The notes: a model not told the origin generated them from the sequence alone. Numbered from the stretch's first letter, positions 54,314 through 62,887 are shown. The stretch: 64,000 nt of DNA from Meridianimarinicoccus roseus (GCF_003172915.1 NZ_QGKU01000060.1:62001-126000); one strand, 5' to 3'. Made by a program: numbers and translations.

Positions 54314-54736
54314 ATCGCAATTCCGACCCGCGCGACGGCAACGGGGCTGAGTCTGCTTCTCGCCGCCTGCACAGTTTCCGAGAACCCTGCCGATGGTGGC
54401 TTTCTGTCCGGTGTGTCCGGCTTGTCCGGCGGCACCTATGATGACCGCATCGCGGAACGCACCGCAGCCGTGCAGACAGAACAGGAGCGGCAGGCGCAAC
54501 TGACCGCAGAATTGTCCGGTCTTGAGGCCGAATACGCCGCTCTGCAACGCGAGATCATCGCGCGGCGCTCCGAGGCGGCGGCGGCCGGCAAGCCGATCCC
54601 GGCCGATCTCGACGCCGATGTGCGGGCGACCCTGGCTTCCGTGCCGACCGGCGCAAGCGATGCCGCGCGGCTGGAAAACTATCGCAAGGCCGTGGCCGAC
54701 GCGCGTCGGCTTTCGAACCGTCTTGCTAATATCTAA
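54314..54736 (+). CDS. Small coiled-coil lipoprotein with an apparent ATC start
   Basis: 140 residues if initiation is at ATC 54314, seven bases after AGGAGG (54301-54306). The frame is closed upstream by TGA at 54299; the only other near-cognate codon is CTG 54308, one base from the AGGAGG. The predicted start IAIPTRATATGLSLLLAAC gives a good lipobox (Cys19). The mature protein has a coiled coil (about 50-85; ERQAQLTAELSGLEAEYAAL). Starting at the internal GTG (residue 34) would lose the lipobox. Tightly follows caspase 1 and probably forms a pair with it. Confidence 0.65.
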   Translation: MAIPTRATATGLSLLLAACTVSENPADGGFLSGVSGLSGGTYDDRIAERTAAVQTEQERQAQLTAELSGLEAEYAALQREIIARRSEAAAAGKPIPADLDADVRATLASVPTGASDAARLENYRKAVADARRLSNRLANI

Positions 54737-54850
54737 CGCGGCGTTAATCATAATCACAAAAAGCCATTACGCTGAATGATCTACCGCGCGCAGGCTCTGA
54801 ACCCGCCGCGCGCAACGCAGACATCAAGAGCCTGACAGGGGATTGGAACG

Positions 54851-56137
54851 ATGTTCAAGAGCAGCACCGACGGCAAACCGAAGACCATGAGCAGCTTCAT
54901 CCGGGCCGGCGCAGTGACAGCCGCGCTGATGGTACCATTCGCGGCACATGCAGCCGACAGCTTCGTGATCAGCGTCACCGCCAACGGCGTGACGTCCACC
55001 AACTCCACACGGACACTCGAGGACTTCGTGGATCTGGGCCTGTCCTCGACCGGGCTGGAAAGCCTGAACCCGAACTACACCGACACGACCCCGGCCACCG
55101 TCGGGCTGAACTTCCGGGGCCTGCCGATGACGGTCGTCTATCCCGACAGCGGGCCGGGACTTGTCTATACCGTGCCCGAACTGGGCTTCAGCCGCGCCTT
55201 CAACGCTGGCGCGACCCGCGCCCAGAACGAAGAAGCGCTGGAAAACTTTCTTGAGACCGACCAGGAAGGGCTCCTCAGCCGCATCCTGAACTACTTCGTC
55301 GAGGAGACCGGGACCGACCCGGTGGCGGGCAACCCGGCGTCGCTGCAATCCACCATGATCGCATCGGACTTCTCGGTCGGTACCGGGCTGGGGGCTGGCA
55401 ACTCGTTTCAGGCATCAAGCGGCGCCGGAGGCGGCGAGGGGCGACGCAACGTGTACGGTCTGGGCGCTCGTCTCGGCCGGTTCTCGGTCGACGGCAACGA
55501 CATCACCACGGTGGACCTGCCTCTGACCTTCGTGCGGCCGCTGTCAGACCCGCGCTATGCGCTTATCATCGACCTGCCGCTGACCTATGTCGAAACCAAC
55601 GGCTCGCAATCCGCGGCCGCTTCGCTGGGAATCGGGATGCGCGTACCGATCACGACGCGCTGGACGCTGACGCCGATGGTCCGCGCAGGGGCGACCGGAT
55701 CGGTTGACCTGGGATCGCTTGCCGCGCTCTATTCGGGCAGCCTGTCGTCGTCCTACCGGTTCAATGTCGGCCAGACCGAAGTCAATATCGGCAACATGCT
55801 GTCCTACATCAGCACCACCGGCCTGAGTGACACCGTTGACGATTTCGACGTCGACTACGATCTGCAGAACTCGGTCACACGGAACGGTATCGGAGTGTCC
55901 GGGCCGCTGGCCTACAAGCTGTTCGGGGCCGACACGACATGGGAAGCTTCCGTCGTGAACACCCAGATCTTCGGCGACGCGGTCTATATCGACAACTATA
56001 CCGACATCGCGGTGTCGTTCGGCACGCAGCAATCGCGCAACGGGCTGACCTGGGATGCGATCCGGATCGGCTTCACCTATACCGTCGGAAACAACGGCTT
56101 CCAGGGCGGACGTTTGAACTTCGGCTACCAATTCTGA
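54851..56137 (+). CDS. Outer-membrane beta-barrel protein, unknown function
   Basis: 428 residues. Signal peptide (about 16-35; ends FAAHAA). The mature protein has an N-terminal passenger-like portion (to about 190), then repeated amphipathic beta-strands and a final aromatic strand GGRLNFGYQF ending in Phe, the outer-membrane assembly signal. No conserved catalytic motif. ATG at 54851; an internal ATG (residue 13, MSSFIRAG) would still keep the signal peptide. It lies between the caspase-coupled lipoprotein and a strong terminator. Confidence 0.72.
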   Translation: MFKSSTDGKPKTMSSFIRAGAVTAALMVPFAAHAADSFVISVTANGVTSTNSTRTLEDFVDLGLSSTGLESLNPNYTDTTPATVGLNFRGLPMTVVYPDSGPGLVYTVPELGFSRAFNAGATRAQNEEALENFLETDQEGLLSRILNYFVEETGTDPVAGNPASLQSTMIASDFSVGTGLGAGNSFQASSGAGGGEGRRNVYGLGARLGRFSVDGNDITTVDLPLTFVRPLSDPRYALIIDLPLTYVETNGSQSAAASLGIGMRVPITTRWTLTPMVRAGATGSVDLGSLAALYSGSLSSSYRFNVGQTEVNIGNMLSYISTTGLSDTVDDFDVDYDLQNSVTRNGIGVSGPLAYKLFGADTTWEASVVNTQIFGDAVYIDNYTDIAVSFGTQQSRNGLTWDAIRIGFTYTVGNNGFQGGRLNFGYQF

Positions 56138-56144
56138 CCGGGAT

Positions 56145-56182
56145 CGGCCGCGCGCCGCGCCAAGCGAGGCGGCGCGCGGCCG
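56145..56182. terminator. Strong bidirectional hairpin
   Basis: CGGCCGCGCGCCGC (56145-56158) and GCGGCGCGCGGCCG (56169-56182) form a perfect fourteen-pair stem with a ten-base loop, between the barrel gene (plus) and the methyltransferase gene (minus). Confidence 0.72.
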
Positions 56183-56184
56183 GA

Positions 56185-57318
56185 TCACACACGTATCGGC
56201 GTAACCCTGCGGATCCCATACCCATTCGCGTGAGACGCGGCCAGCAGCGGCTCCCACAGGCCCTGCAACTTCGTTTCCCGGCGCCGCACGGACACGCCGA
56301 TATGCTCCGCAGCGTTGCGCAGCTCGTTGGCCTGCGCCTCGTTTGCACCGGCAACATAGACATGCCCGTCAAGGCGCCCGCAGCCCAGATCGGCGTGGCG
56401 CGCGGCGAACCCGCCATAGGCCGCGATCAGAAGCGTTCCGGGGCGCGCCTGCTCCACAATTCGGGCCTCCAGCGCGCGCATCGCGGCCTCGTCCCGCATC
56501 GGGCGATAGAAATAGATCACGTCATAGTCGCCGTAAGCCTCGAAGGTCAGGGCGTCGGCCTGCATTACATGGCACTGCCCCAGACCCATCGCGTCGAAAA
56601 GCGCCTTCGCGGTGTCGGCATAGCCCACATCGAACTCGATCCCGTCGGCGCGTTCGAAAAACTCCACCGCCGACACGACCTTCAGGCCGGCCCCGCACCC
56701 TACGTCGAGAAACCGCGCGCCGTGGCGCCGACGCTGCGCCAGGAAGGCGCGGTAGGCCGCATGGGCATGTTCCAGAAACACGCTGTTGGACAGCCCGATA
56801 TCGGGGTAACACCCATGATCATAGGCGGCGGCGTCCTGACTTTGCGGGTTCAGAAGCTTGTGCAAGCTATTGAACAGCGTGTCGCTCACATCTGCCTGGG
56901 TGACAGCGGCGGCAGGCCGACCGTCCGAGGCCCAGTACAACGGTTGCGGAGTTGGCGGGGCCTGCTGCGCGATCAGGGCCTGGATCTCGTGCCATTGGTT
57001 CATGTCCGACCGAAGCCTGTCGGCCCGCATACGCAGCGTGTACCAGCGCGGCGGCAGCAGCGGACGACCGCCCTCGGCCTCCGCGCGGGCGCGCGCTTCG
57101 GCCGCAAGTCGGCTTTCCGCGATGTTGAGCTTGGGCAGCAACGCCGAGACGTCCCGCACGTAACCGGTGATCCGGCGCTGGCAGGCGATTATCCGTGCGC
57201 TGTCGCAGGGCAGGGGGCGGGCCAGTTCGGTCGCGATTTCGGCGCAATCCCGGGTTACATGTGCGACCAGAGTGTCGAATTCCCGTTCCAGAACGTCGAT
57301 GTCGTCGAGCAATTCCAT
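56185..57318 (-). CDS. Class I SAM-dependent methyltransferase-like protein
   Basis: 377 residues. The helical N-terminal region (1-130) has no recognised domain. The methyltransferase-like domain (about 200-310) has motif I FLDVGCGAGLK and acidic GIEFD as motif II, then VMQADALTF and DYDVIYFYRP. The target is unknown; no partner can be inferred from position. ATG at 57318 (GGGGG upstream) is preferred over an upstream start at 57438 that lacks a ribosome site. Convergent with the barrel gene. Confidence 0.8.
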   Translation of the reverse strand: MELLDDIDVLEREFDTLVAHVTRDCAEIATELARPLPCDSARIIACQRRITGYVRDVSALLPKLNIAESRLAAEARARAEAEGGRPLLPPRWYTLRMRADRLRSDMNQWHEIQALIAQQAPPTPQPLYWASDGRPAAAVTQADVSDTLFNSLHKLLNPQSQDAAAYDHGCYPDIGLSNSVFLEHAHAAYRAFLAQRRRHGARFLDVGCGAGLKVVSAVEFFERADGIEFDVGYADTAKALFDAMGLGQCHVMQADALTFEAYGDYDVIYFYRPMRDEAAMRALEARIVEQARPGTLLIAAYGGFAARHADLGCGRLDGHVYVAGANEAQANELRNAAEHIGVSVRRRETKLQGLWEPLLAASHANGYGIRRVTPIRV

Positions 57319-57494
57319 TTCAAGTTTACCCCCTTCGGCGTATGAAGACTGTAACGAGGCTTCACCAAATCGCAATTTCTTTGCCGTGTCGTGAGGCACG
57401 GAGTCCCTGCCTTGCGCGTGGCATTCAGACAAAGACATTCCGTCGGAACCGGCGAGATGCTAGCATCAATTTTGACACCGAGAGGGAGGTGACC

Positions 57495-58592
57495 GTGAAA
57501 CCGATCCTGCGCAACATCACGCGGACAGCCGTATCGACGTCATCCACGCTGGGATATGTGCTGCTCATGATACTGCTTCTGGTCCCGGCCGCACGCCTGA
57601 ACGCGCAGGACGCGTTCGCGAGCGGCTGGAGCCTGCAACCCGATGCCTCCGCGTTGCGGTTCCAGTCCGTCAAGAACGACACCAAGGTGGAATCCAGCAC
57701 CTTCGCCACCTTCAACGGCGAGATCGAACCAGACGGAACAGCGACGGTTCGCGTGCTGCTCGATTCCGTCGACACCAAGGTCGATCTGCGCAACGTGCGT
57801 ATGCGGTTCCTGTTCTTCGAGACGTTCCAGTACCCTGAGGCGGTGATCACGGCCCGGATCGACCCTGCGGTCCTGGCAGATTTGCCGCAGGTACGGCGCA
57901 AGAGCGTGCCGCTGACGTATACCCTGTCTTTGCACGGAGTGACGCAAGAGATGACCAGCGATGTGGCGGTAACGCTGCTGACCAACGATCTGGTTTCGGT
58001 CGCCTCCAGCGCGCCGGTGCCAGTCGCGACCGCGCCCTTCAACCTCGATGGCGGTATCGCCAAGCTGGAGGAAGCGGCGGGAGTGAGGATCGTGCCGCTG
58101 GCCACCGTGACCTTCGACTTCGTGTTCACCCGAAACAGTCCCGCAGGCGGCGCCACCGTCGCCGCAGCGCCCGCCGTTGCCGTCCCGATCAAGGCTGCGC
58201 TGGAACCTGAGGGGAATTTCGATCTCGAAGCCTGCAAGGGCCGGTTCGAGATCCTGTCGCGCACCGACAATATCAATTTCTCCTCCGGCAGCGCGCGGCT
58301 GGACCCGCAAAGCGCTTTCCTGCTCGACAGCATCGCGGACATCGTGGCGCGCTGCCCGGACCTGCGCATCGTCGTCGCCGGGCACACCGACTCGGACGGT
58401 CCCGCAGCGGCGAACCAGCAGCTTTCCGAACAGCGCGCCGCGTCGGTGGTGGGCTATCTGCTGTCGCACGGTGTAGGCTCGTCGAACCTGACCAGCATCG
58501 GCTACGGCGAAAGCCGCCCTCTGGTGCCCAACGACACGGCGCAGAACAAGAAACGCAACCGGCGCATCGAGTTCACGGTGGCTGATGGCTGA
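57495..58592 (+). CDS. YceI-like / OmpA fusion protein
   Basis: 365 residues from GTG 57495 (GAGGGAGGT upstream). Membrane or signal helix (about 17-37), a YceI-like lipocalin-type barrel (about 45-215; SGWSLQPDASALRFQSVKND, then KVDLRNVRMRFLFFETFQYP and LSLHGVTQEM), an Ala/Pro linker, then an OmpA peptidoglycan-binding domain (about 250-365; INFSSGSARLD, VVAGHTDSDGP, NRRIEF). YceI barrels bind hydrophobic or isoprenoid ligands. It overlaps the second caspase gene by eight bases, so the two are co-produced. Confidence 0.83.
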   Translation: MKPILRNITRTAVSTSSTLGYVLLMILLLVPAARLNAQDAFASGWSLQPDASALRFQSVKNDTKVESSTFATFNGEIEPDGTATVRVLLDSVDTKVDLRNVRMRFLFFETFQYPEAVITARIDPAVLADLPQVRRKSVPLTYTLSLHGVTQEMTSDVAVTLLTNDLVSVASSAPVPVATAPFNLDGGIAKLEEAAGVRIVPLATVTFDFVFTRNSPAGGATVAAAPAVAVPIKAALEPEGNFDLEACKGRFEILSRTDNINFSSGSARLDPQSAFLLDSIADIVARCPDLRIVVAGHTDSDGPAAANQQLSEQRAASVVGYLLSHGVGSSNLTSIGYGESRPLVPNDTAQNKKRNRRIEFTVADG

Positions 58593-60120
58593 ACTTCGCT
58601 CCCGCATCCTCGGACTCTGCCTCGCCCTGCTGGCGGCGCTGTGGTCCAGCACCGCCGTCGCGACTGACCGCATCGCACTTGTGATCGGGAACGGCGCCTA
58701 CCGCAATGTCACGCCGCTCGACAATCCGGTCACCGATGCCGCCGATATGGCGGCGACACTCGAAGCGGCGGGGTTCACAGTCACGCTGCTGCTAGATGCT
58801 GACCAGCCGACGCTCAATAGCAGCATTGCAGGGTTCGGACGTGCGCTGCGCGACGCCGGGCGGGACGCGACAGGCTTGTTCTACTACGCTGGGCACGGCG
58901 TGCAGTCTTTCGGCACCAACTATCTCGTGCCGGTCGAGGCCGCGTTGAAGAACGCCGCCGATCTCGACCTCGTGGCGGTGGCCGCCGATTCCGTGCTGCG
59001 GCAGATGAACTCCGCCCGGAACAGGACCAACATCGTCATCCTGGATGCCTGCCGCGACAATCCGTTCGAAGCGATCCCGGACATGGATGATAACGGACTG
59101 GCGGAAATGAACGCGCCGACCGGCACCTTCCTGTCCTATTCTACGGCGCCGGGCGCCGTCGCGCTGGACGGGCTGGACGGCAACAGCCCGTTCACCCGGT
59201 CGCTACTGGATCACATCCCCCAGCCCGGCCTGCCGATCGAGCAGCTTTTCAAGACCGTGCGCATCGACGTGCTGGACCGGACGGGCGGTCGGCAGGTGCC
59301 ATGGGACGCCTCGTCGCTGACCGGCGATTTCACCTTCGTGCCAGCCGCTCCGGAACCCGCTGCCGCACCGCCCGACGATATCGACCTTGCCTGGAATGCC
59401 GTGCGCGACACACGCGATTCGCTACAACTGCTGCTGTTTCTGCGCGCCTATCCGGACAGCCACTTCGCAGATCAGGCGCGCGACATGCTCAACGGGCTGA
59501 TGGTGTCGGAACTTTCGCCTCCGTCGCCGTCACAGCAGGCCGCCGCGCCGCCCCCTGAACCGCCCGCGCCCGCCGCCGCGCCCGCCAGCGACGCTGAGCG
59601 CGCACTGATCGAAACAGCGCGCGTGTCAGGCAGCGCAGTGGATTATCAGGCCTATCTCGACACCTTTCCCGATGGCACTTATGCGGAACTCGCCCGCTTC
59701 GAACTGGCGCTTCTGGCGGAAAAGGAGAGGGACGCGCAACAAAGTACGGTGATCGCGGCGCTGCCGGGCAGCGACCGCGCCCTGCAGATCGCACGCGACG
59801 CGGAACCAGGCCTCGTGCCGCCGACGGGTCCCGTAACCTTCGAGGGCGCACTGGAGACCGGCGGGCCGGGCATCGTCGGCGAAAGCCTTGCCGCGCTGAT
59901 CCGCGGATCACCCGCCTACCCGCCGATCGAAGGGCTTCCAGAGTCGATCTGGAAGGACGCCACCTGTTCCACCTGTCATCAATGGACCCGTGAGGCGCTT
60001 TGCACGCAGGCCGGCACTTACGTTGCCGAAGCCGCGCCGGGTGCGCTGGCCAAGTCGCATCCGTTGGGCGGTGGGTTTAAACACAATCTGCGCTACTGGG
60101 CGGAAGGCGGCTGCCAATGA
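58585..60120 (+). CDS. Exported caspase-fold (peptidase C14) protein 2 with C-terminal CxxCH domain
   Basis: 511 residues. Signal peptide (about 1-26), caspase-like domain (28-250) with DRIALVIGNGAYRN, catalytic His104 in YYAGHGVQ and Cys156 in VILDACRDNP. A Pro/Ala-rich linker (about 310-345) and a helical middle follow. The C-terminus has CSTCH at 461-465 with Cys473 and Cys510, looking like a CxxCH haem or metal site. It starts inside the YceI-OmpA gene. Exported, so cleavage, if it is catalytic, would occur in the periplasm or outside. Confidence 0.86.
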   Translation: MAELRSRILGLCLALLAALWSSTAVATDRIALVIGNGAYRNVTPLDNPVTDAADMAATLEAAGFTVTLLLDADQPTLNSSIAGFGRALRDAGRDATGLFYYAGHGVQSFGTNYLVPVEAALKNAADLDLVAVAADSVLRQMNSARNRTNIVILDACRDNPFEAIPDMDDNGLAEMNAPTGTFLSYSTAPGAVALDGLDGNSPFTRSLLDHIPQPGLPIEQLFKTVRIDVLDRTGGRQVPWDASSLTGDFTFVPAAPEPAAAPPDDIDLAWNAVRDTRDSLQLLLFLRAYPDSHFADQARDMLNGLMVSELSPPSPSQQAAAPPPEPPAPAAAPASDAERALIETARVSGSAVDYQAYLDTFPDGTYAELARFELALLAEKERDAQQSTVIAALPGSDRALQIARDAEPGLVPPTGPVTFEGALETGGPGIVGESLAALIRGSPAYPPIEGLPESIWKDATCSTCHQWTREALCTQAGTYVAEAAPGALAKSHPLGGGFKHNLRYWAEGGCQ

Positions 60121-60147
60121 TCGGACGCCGGGGCGCCACGGGCAGGT

Positions 60148-62055
60148 TCAACGCGGGCGGGTCTGCACGAAGAAGTAAACCCATTCGCCCTTGAACGCTG
60201 GGTCCGCCGCGCGGGCCGCCGCCACCCGATCCTTCAGAAAGTCGAGGTAAGGCGCAGCCGGTTCCACCAGCGGGCGCAGCCCAGAATAGAGCGGCCGCGA
60301 CGTGGCGAAGGCGACCATGATCTCATCCCCGAAGGGCGGGCTTACCGTGATCTCCAGTCCCGGGCGCCCGTCACCGCCGCGCCCCACCGTCACGTCCTGC
60401 TTCGCCCCGATCGCTTCCAGCGGCACGATCTCGTTGGGCTGAAGGTGCAGCACGTTGCCGTCGGCATCGAAGTAATCGATATAGAAATAGGACGGATAGT
60501 CGGGCCCGGTCAGATCAAAGAACAGCCGCTCCCCCTCGTCGAAGCGGTAGACCCGCGCATGGGTGTCTGGCCCCACCACGCGGGGGTTGCGTGCCTGTTC
60601 CGTGGATTGCGCCAGCCCCACAGCCGCGATCCCTGCAAGCGCACCACAGGTCGGCCGTGGCAGGATCAGCAGGTCGTCCGCTAAAGGGATCGACGCACCG
60701 ACCTGCCCCTGCAAAGCGGCAAGAATCGGCTTGCGCAGACCATCCTCGGGGATGTGCCCCTTGATCTGCAATTGGCCGGTTTCGGGCAGAAAGGTTGTCT
60801 GCAACCGGGCGCAAGGCACCGAGGCAAGAAGCCCGGCGATGCCGTCTCGCACGTGGCCTGCGCTGGCGTCGCTGGCAGCCAGATCGCCCGGCTGCATGAA
60901 CGCCCCGATGGCCGCGAGCGAGGCCGGGTCCACCCTGTCACTGCCGCCGCCTGTCCAGGCAAGCGCGGCTGTCACATGCTCGGTCGCCGGGGCTGCGGAC
61001 GGCGCCTGCACCGCCATGTCCGCGGGCGGCAGACCGCTTGCCGCTTCGCCCTCCGCCAAGCCTTGCAGGGCGGCCACGGCGGGTGGCTGCGACTGCTGCG
61101 CCGCAAGGGCAGGGTCGGGGCGAACGGTCGGCAGGCGCAGCGCCAGCGCCCCGGTGCTTGAAACGGCCGGCGACTCCGCTGGCGGGGCGGCCGACGTGGC
61201 GGGCTGGCTTTGCTCTGCGGCGGCGGTCACGCGTCCGGCCGGGGCCGCCAAGGGGCGCGCGGCGGCCGGGGCCAGTTCCGCGGTCTCCACCCGCACCGCG
61301 GCCGCCAAACCGGCCTGAAGGACCGCCGCCGCCTCCGCCGGATCGCGGGTTGGGGCAGGCGCAGCGGCGGTATCCCCGGGCTCCAGCCGCGCATCGGCCA
61401 AGCTTGGCAGCGCTTGAGCCACGTCTGCACGCGGCAGCACCTCACCCGTCGGCGCCCCCCCCGGAGCAGTGAGCGCCGCGAGCGCCGGACCGGATGGAAG
61501 CGCAAGCGCAGCCGTCTCGGGGGCAGTTTCCACTGCCGCTGCCTTGTCTGAGATCCGGGCCGCAGAAACGGGCGCGGCGCCGGGGAGCTCAGCGGGCAGG
61601 GTGCCCATCAGCACATCCGCCGCCGCGGCAACCGGCGCAAGGCGCGAGGCGGAAGGCAAACGTCCGGTCTGTGGCACGGTTGCGGCCGCAGGCAGCGGAG
61701 CGGCAGGGACCGTTTCAAGGCGCGGGTCTGCCGCCACCGGCACGCTCGACGGTCGCAGAGCCTCCGCTTGCGGCGCGGCAAGCGCGGCGGGACGGACCTG
61801 CGACACAGGCACGGCGGCCCCGGCGATGGAACTGCCCGGCGCAGCCGGTTCAAGCGCCCTCTCGCCCCGCGGATCCGCCGCCGCTGCCTCGGCGCGGTCC
61901 ACCGCGTAGGCCGCGACGTTCAGCCGGGACTGCGCGGCGGGCTGCTGCGGTGCAATGTCAGGCGCGACCGCAAGGCCAACAATGGCCAGCAGCACCCCGT
62001 GCGCCGCCATCGACGCGGCCACAGCCAGGCCCCAGGCGCCTGCGCCGCGCATCAT
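60148..62055 (-). CDS. TonB/TolA-like energy-coupling protein with DUF4384-like C-terminus
   Basis: 635 residues. A membrane helix (8-30) carries S15xxxH19, the SxxxH motif that couples TonB/TolA to ExbB/ExbD or TolQ/TolR. A very Ala/Pro-rich extended linker (about 32-405) spans the periplasm. The C-terminal module (413-635) has Cys415, QLQIKGHIPEDGLRKP, Cys470, then a DUF4384-like domain (FFDLTGPDYPSYFYIDYFDA, VLHLQPNEIVPLEA). No TonB C-terminal domain is seen. ATG 62055 overlaps the exbD stop. It is the last gene of an ExbB-ExbD-ExbD operon. Confidence 0.8.
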   Translation of the reverse strand: MMRGAGAWGLAVAASMAAHGVLLAIVGLAVAPDIAPQQPAAQSRLNVAAYAVDRAEAAAADPRGERALEPAAPGSSIAGAAVPVSQVRPAALAAPQAEALRPSSVPVAADPRLETVPAAPLPAAATVPQTGRLPSASRLAPVAAAADVLMGTLPAELPGAAPVSAARISDKAAAVETAPETAALALPSGPALAALTAPGGAPTGEVLPRADVAQALPSLADARLEPGDTAAAPAPTRDPAEAAAVLQAGLAAAVRVETAELAPAAARPLAAPAGRVTAAAEQSQPATSAAPPAESPAVSSTGALALRLPTVRPDPALAAQQSQPPAVAALQGLAEGEAASGLPPADMAVQAPSAAPATEHVTAALAWTGGGSDRVDPASLAAIGAFMQPGDLAASDASAGHVRDGIAGLLASVPCARLQTTFLPETGQLQIKGHIPEDGLRKPILAALQGQVGASIPLADDLLILPRPTCGALAGIAAVGLAQSTEQARNPRVVGPDTHARVYRFDEGERLFFDLTGPDYPSYFYIDYFDADGNVLHLQPNEIVPLEAIGAKQDVTVGRGGDGRPGLEITVSPPFGDEIMVAFATSRPLYSGLRPLVEPAAPYLDFLKDRVAAARAADPAFKGEWVYFFVQTRPR

Positions 62056-62456
62056 GGCGGCCCGGGCGTGACGACCAGAACGATGTCGCTTGCACCCAGG
62101 GCCTCGATCTCGGCCGCGAGAGGCAGAACACCGCTGAGCGGCGCAGCCGCGTGCGCGTTGATCCGCACCCGCAGGTCTGGTTCGCGGGCAAGCCGGTCGG
62201 CAATCACGCGCATCAGCGGCGCACGGTCAAGCGCGGCGCCATCCAGCGCCAGCGCCCCATCCGCGGCGATGGCGACGGTCGCCCCGCCGCCGGGCAGATC
62301 GGCGCCGGTCAGCGCTACGGGCGGCGTTACCTCGAACGGGGCGGTCGCGTCCATCCGCCCGACCAGCAAGAAAAACACCAGCAGGAAGAACACCACGTCG
62401 ATCAGTGCGACGATGGTTTCGGGCGCGCCGCGCCGGGGTGGCCGGGCCAGCTTCAC
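62052..62456 (-). CDS. exbD: ExbD/TolR-family protein 2
   Basis: 134 residues. One N-terminal membrane helix with conserved Asp20 (ALIDVVFFLLVFFLL), the proton-path residue of ExbD/TolR, then a small periplasmic domain. Overlaps both neighbours (ATGA junctions). Paired with a second, dissimilar ExbD in the same operon. Confidence 0.88.
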   Translation of the reverse strand: MKLARPPRRGAPETIVALIDVVFFLLVFFLLVGRMDATAPFEVTPPVALTGADLPGGGATVAIAADGALALDGAALDRAPLMRVIADRLAREPDLRVRINAHAAAPLSGVLPLAAEIEALGASDIVLVVTPGPP

Positions 62457-62887
62457 GGACGCGGTTCCAGCCGGATGATGCGCACCCGTGTGACCCCGGC
62501 CCGTGTCACCGCGTCCATCGCCGAGACCAGCGCCTGCACATCCGCCGCGCCCGACGGCAGCACCAGCACCTCGAGCGCGGGGTCCTGCGCGCGCGCGTCG
62601 GCCAGCATCTCGGTCAGCGCGGTCGGCTCCAGCGGCACACCGCGAAACACGCTGCGGCCGTCCGCGCCGATGCGGATCAGCAGCGGCCCATCGGCCGTAG
62701 CGGCATCGGCGACCGCGGCGACACCTCCCTGAGCTGGCCCGTCCGGCGCGGCCTCGGCCACCGGGATCATGTCGAGATCGAGATAGGTGGATGTGACCAT
62801 GAAGAAGACCAGCATGATCATCAGCACGTCGACCATCGCCACCAGCGACACCACCACCCCTTGCCGATGTCTGCGCGTGATCTGCAT
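62453..62887 (-). CDS. exbD: ExbD/TolR-family protein 1
   Basis: 144 residues. The N-terminal helix has conserved Asp20 (AMVDVLMIMLVFFMV), then a periplasmic domain ending in RLEPRP. Dissimilar to the adjacent ExbD 2 except for the helix, so the channel may contain two kinds of ExbD, as in some two-ExbD systems. Forty-two bases after exbB. Confidence 0.87.
   Translation of the reverse strand: MQITRRHRQGVVVSLVAMVDVLMIMLVFFMVTSTYLDLDMIPVAEAAPDGPAQGGVAAVADAATADGPLLIRIGADGRSVFRGVPLEPTALTEMLADARAQDPALEVLVLPSGAADVQALVSAMDAVTRAGVTRVRIIRLEPRP

Noticed and set aside
52773-60120. Caspase-fold proteins as T6SS effectors
   Set aside because: Both carry Sec signal peptides and no marker of T6SS cargo, so export by Sec is more likely.
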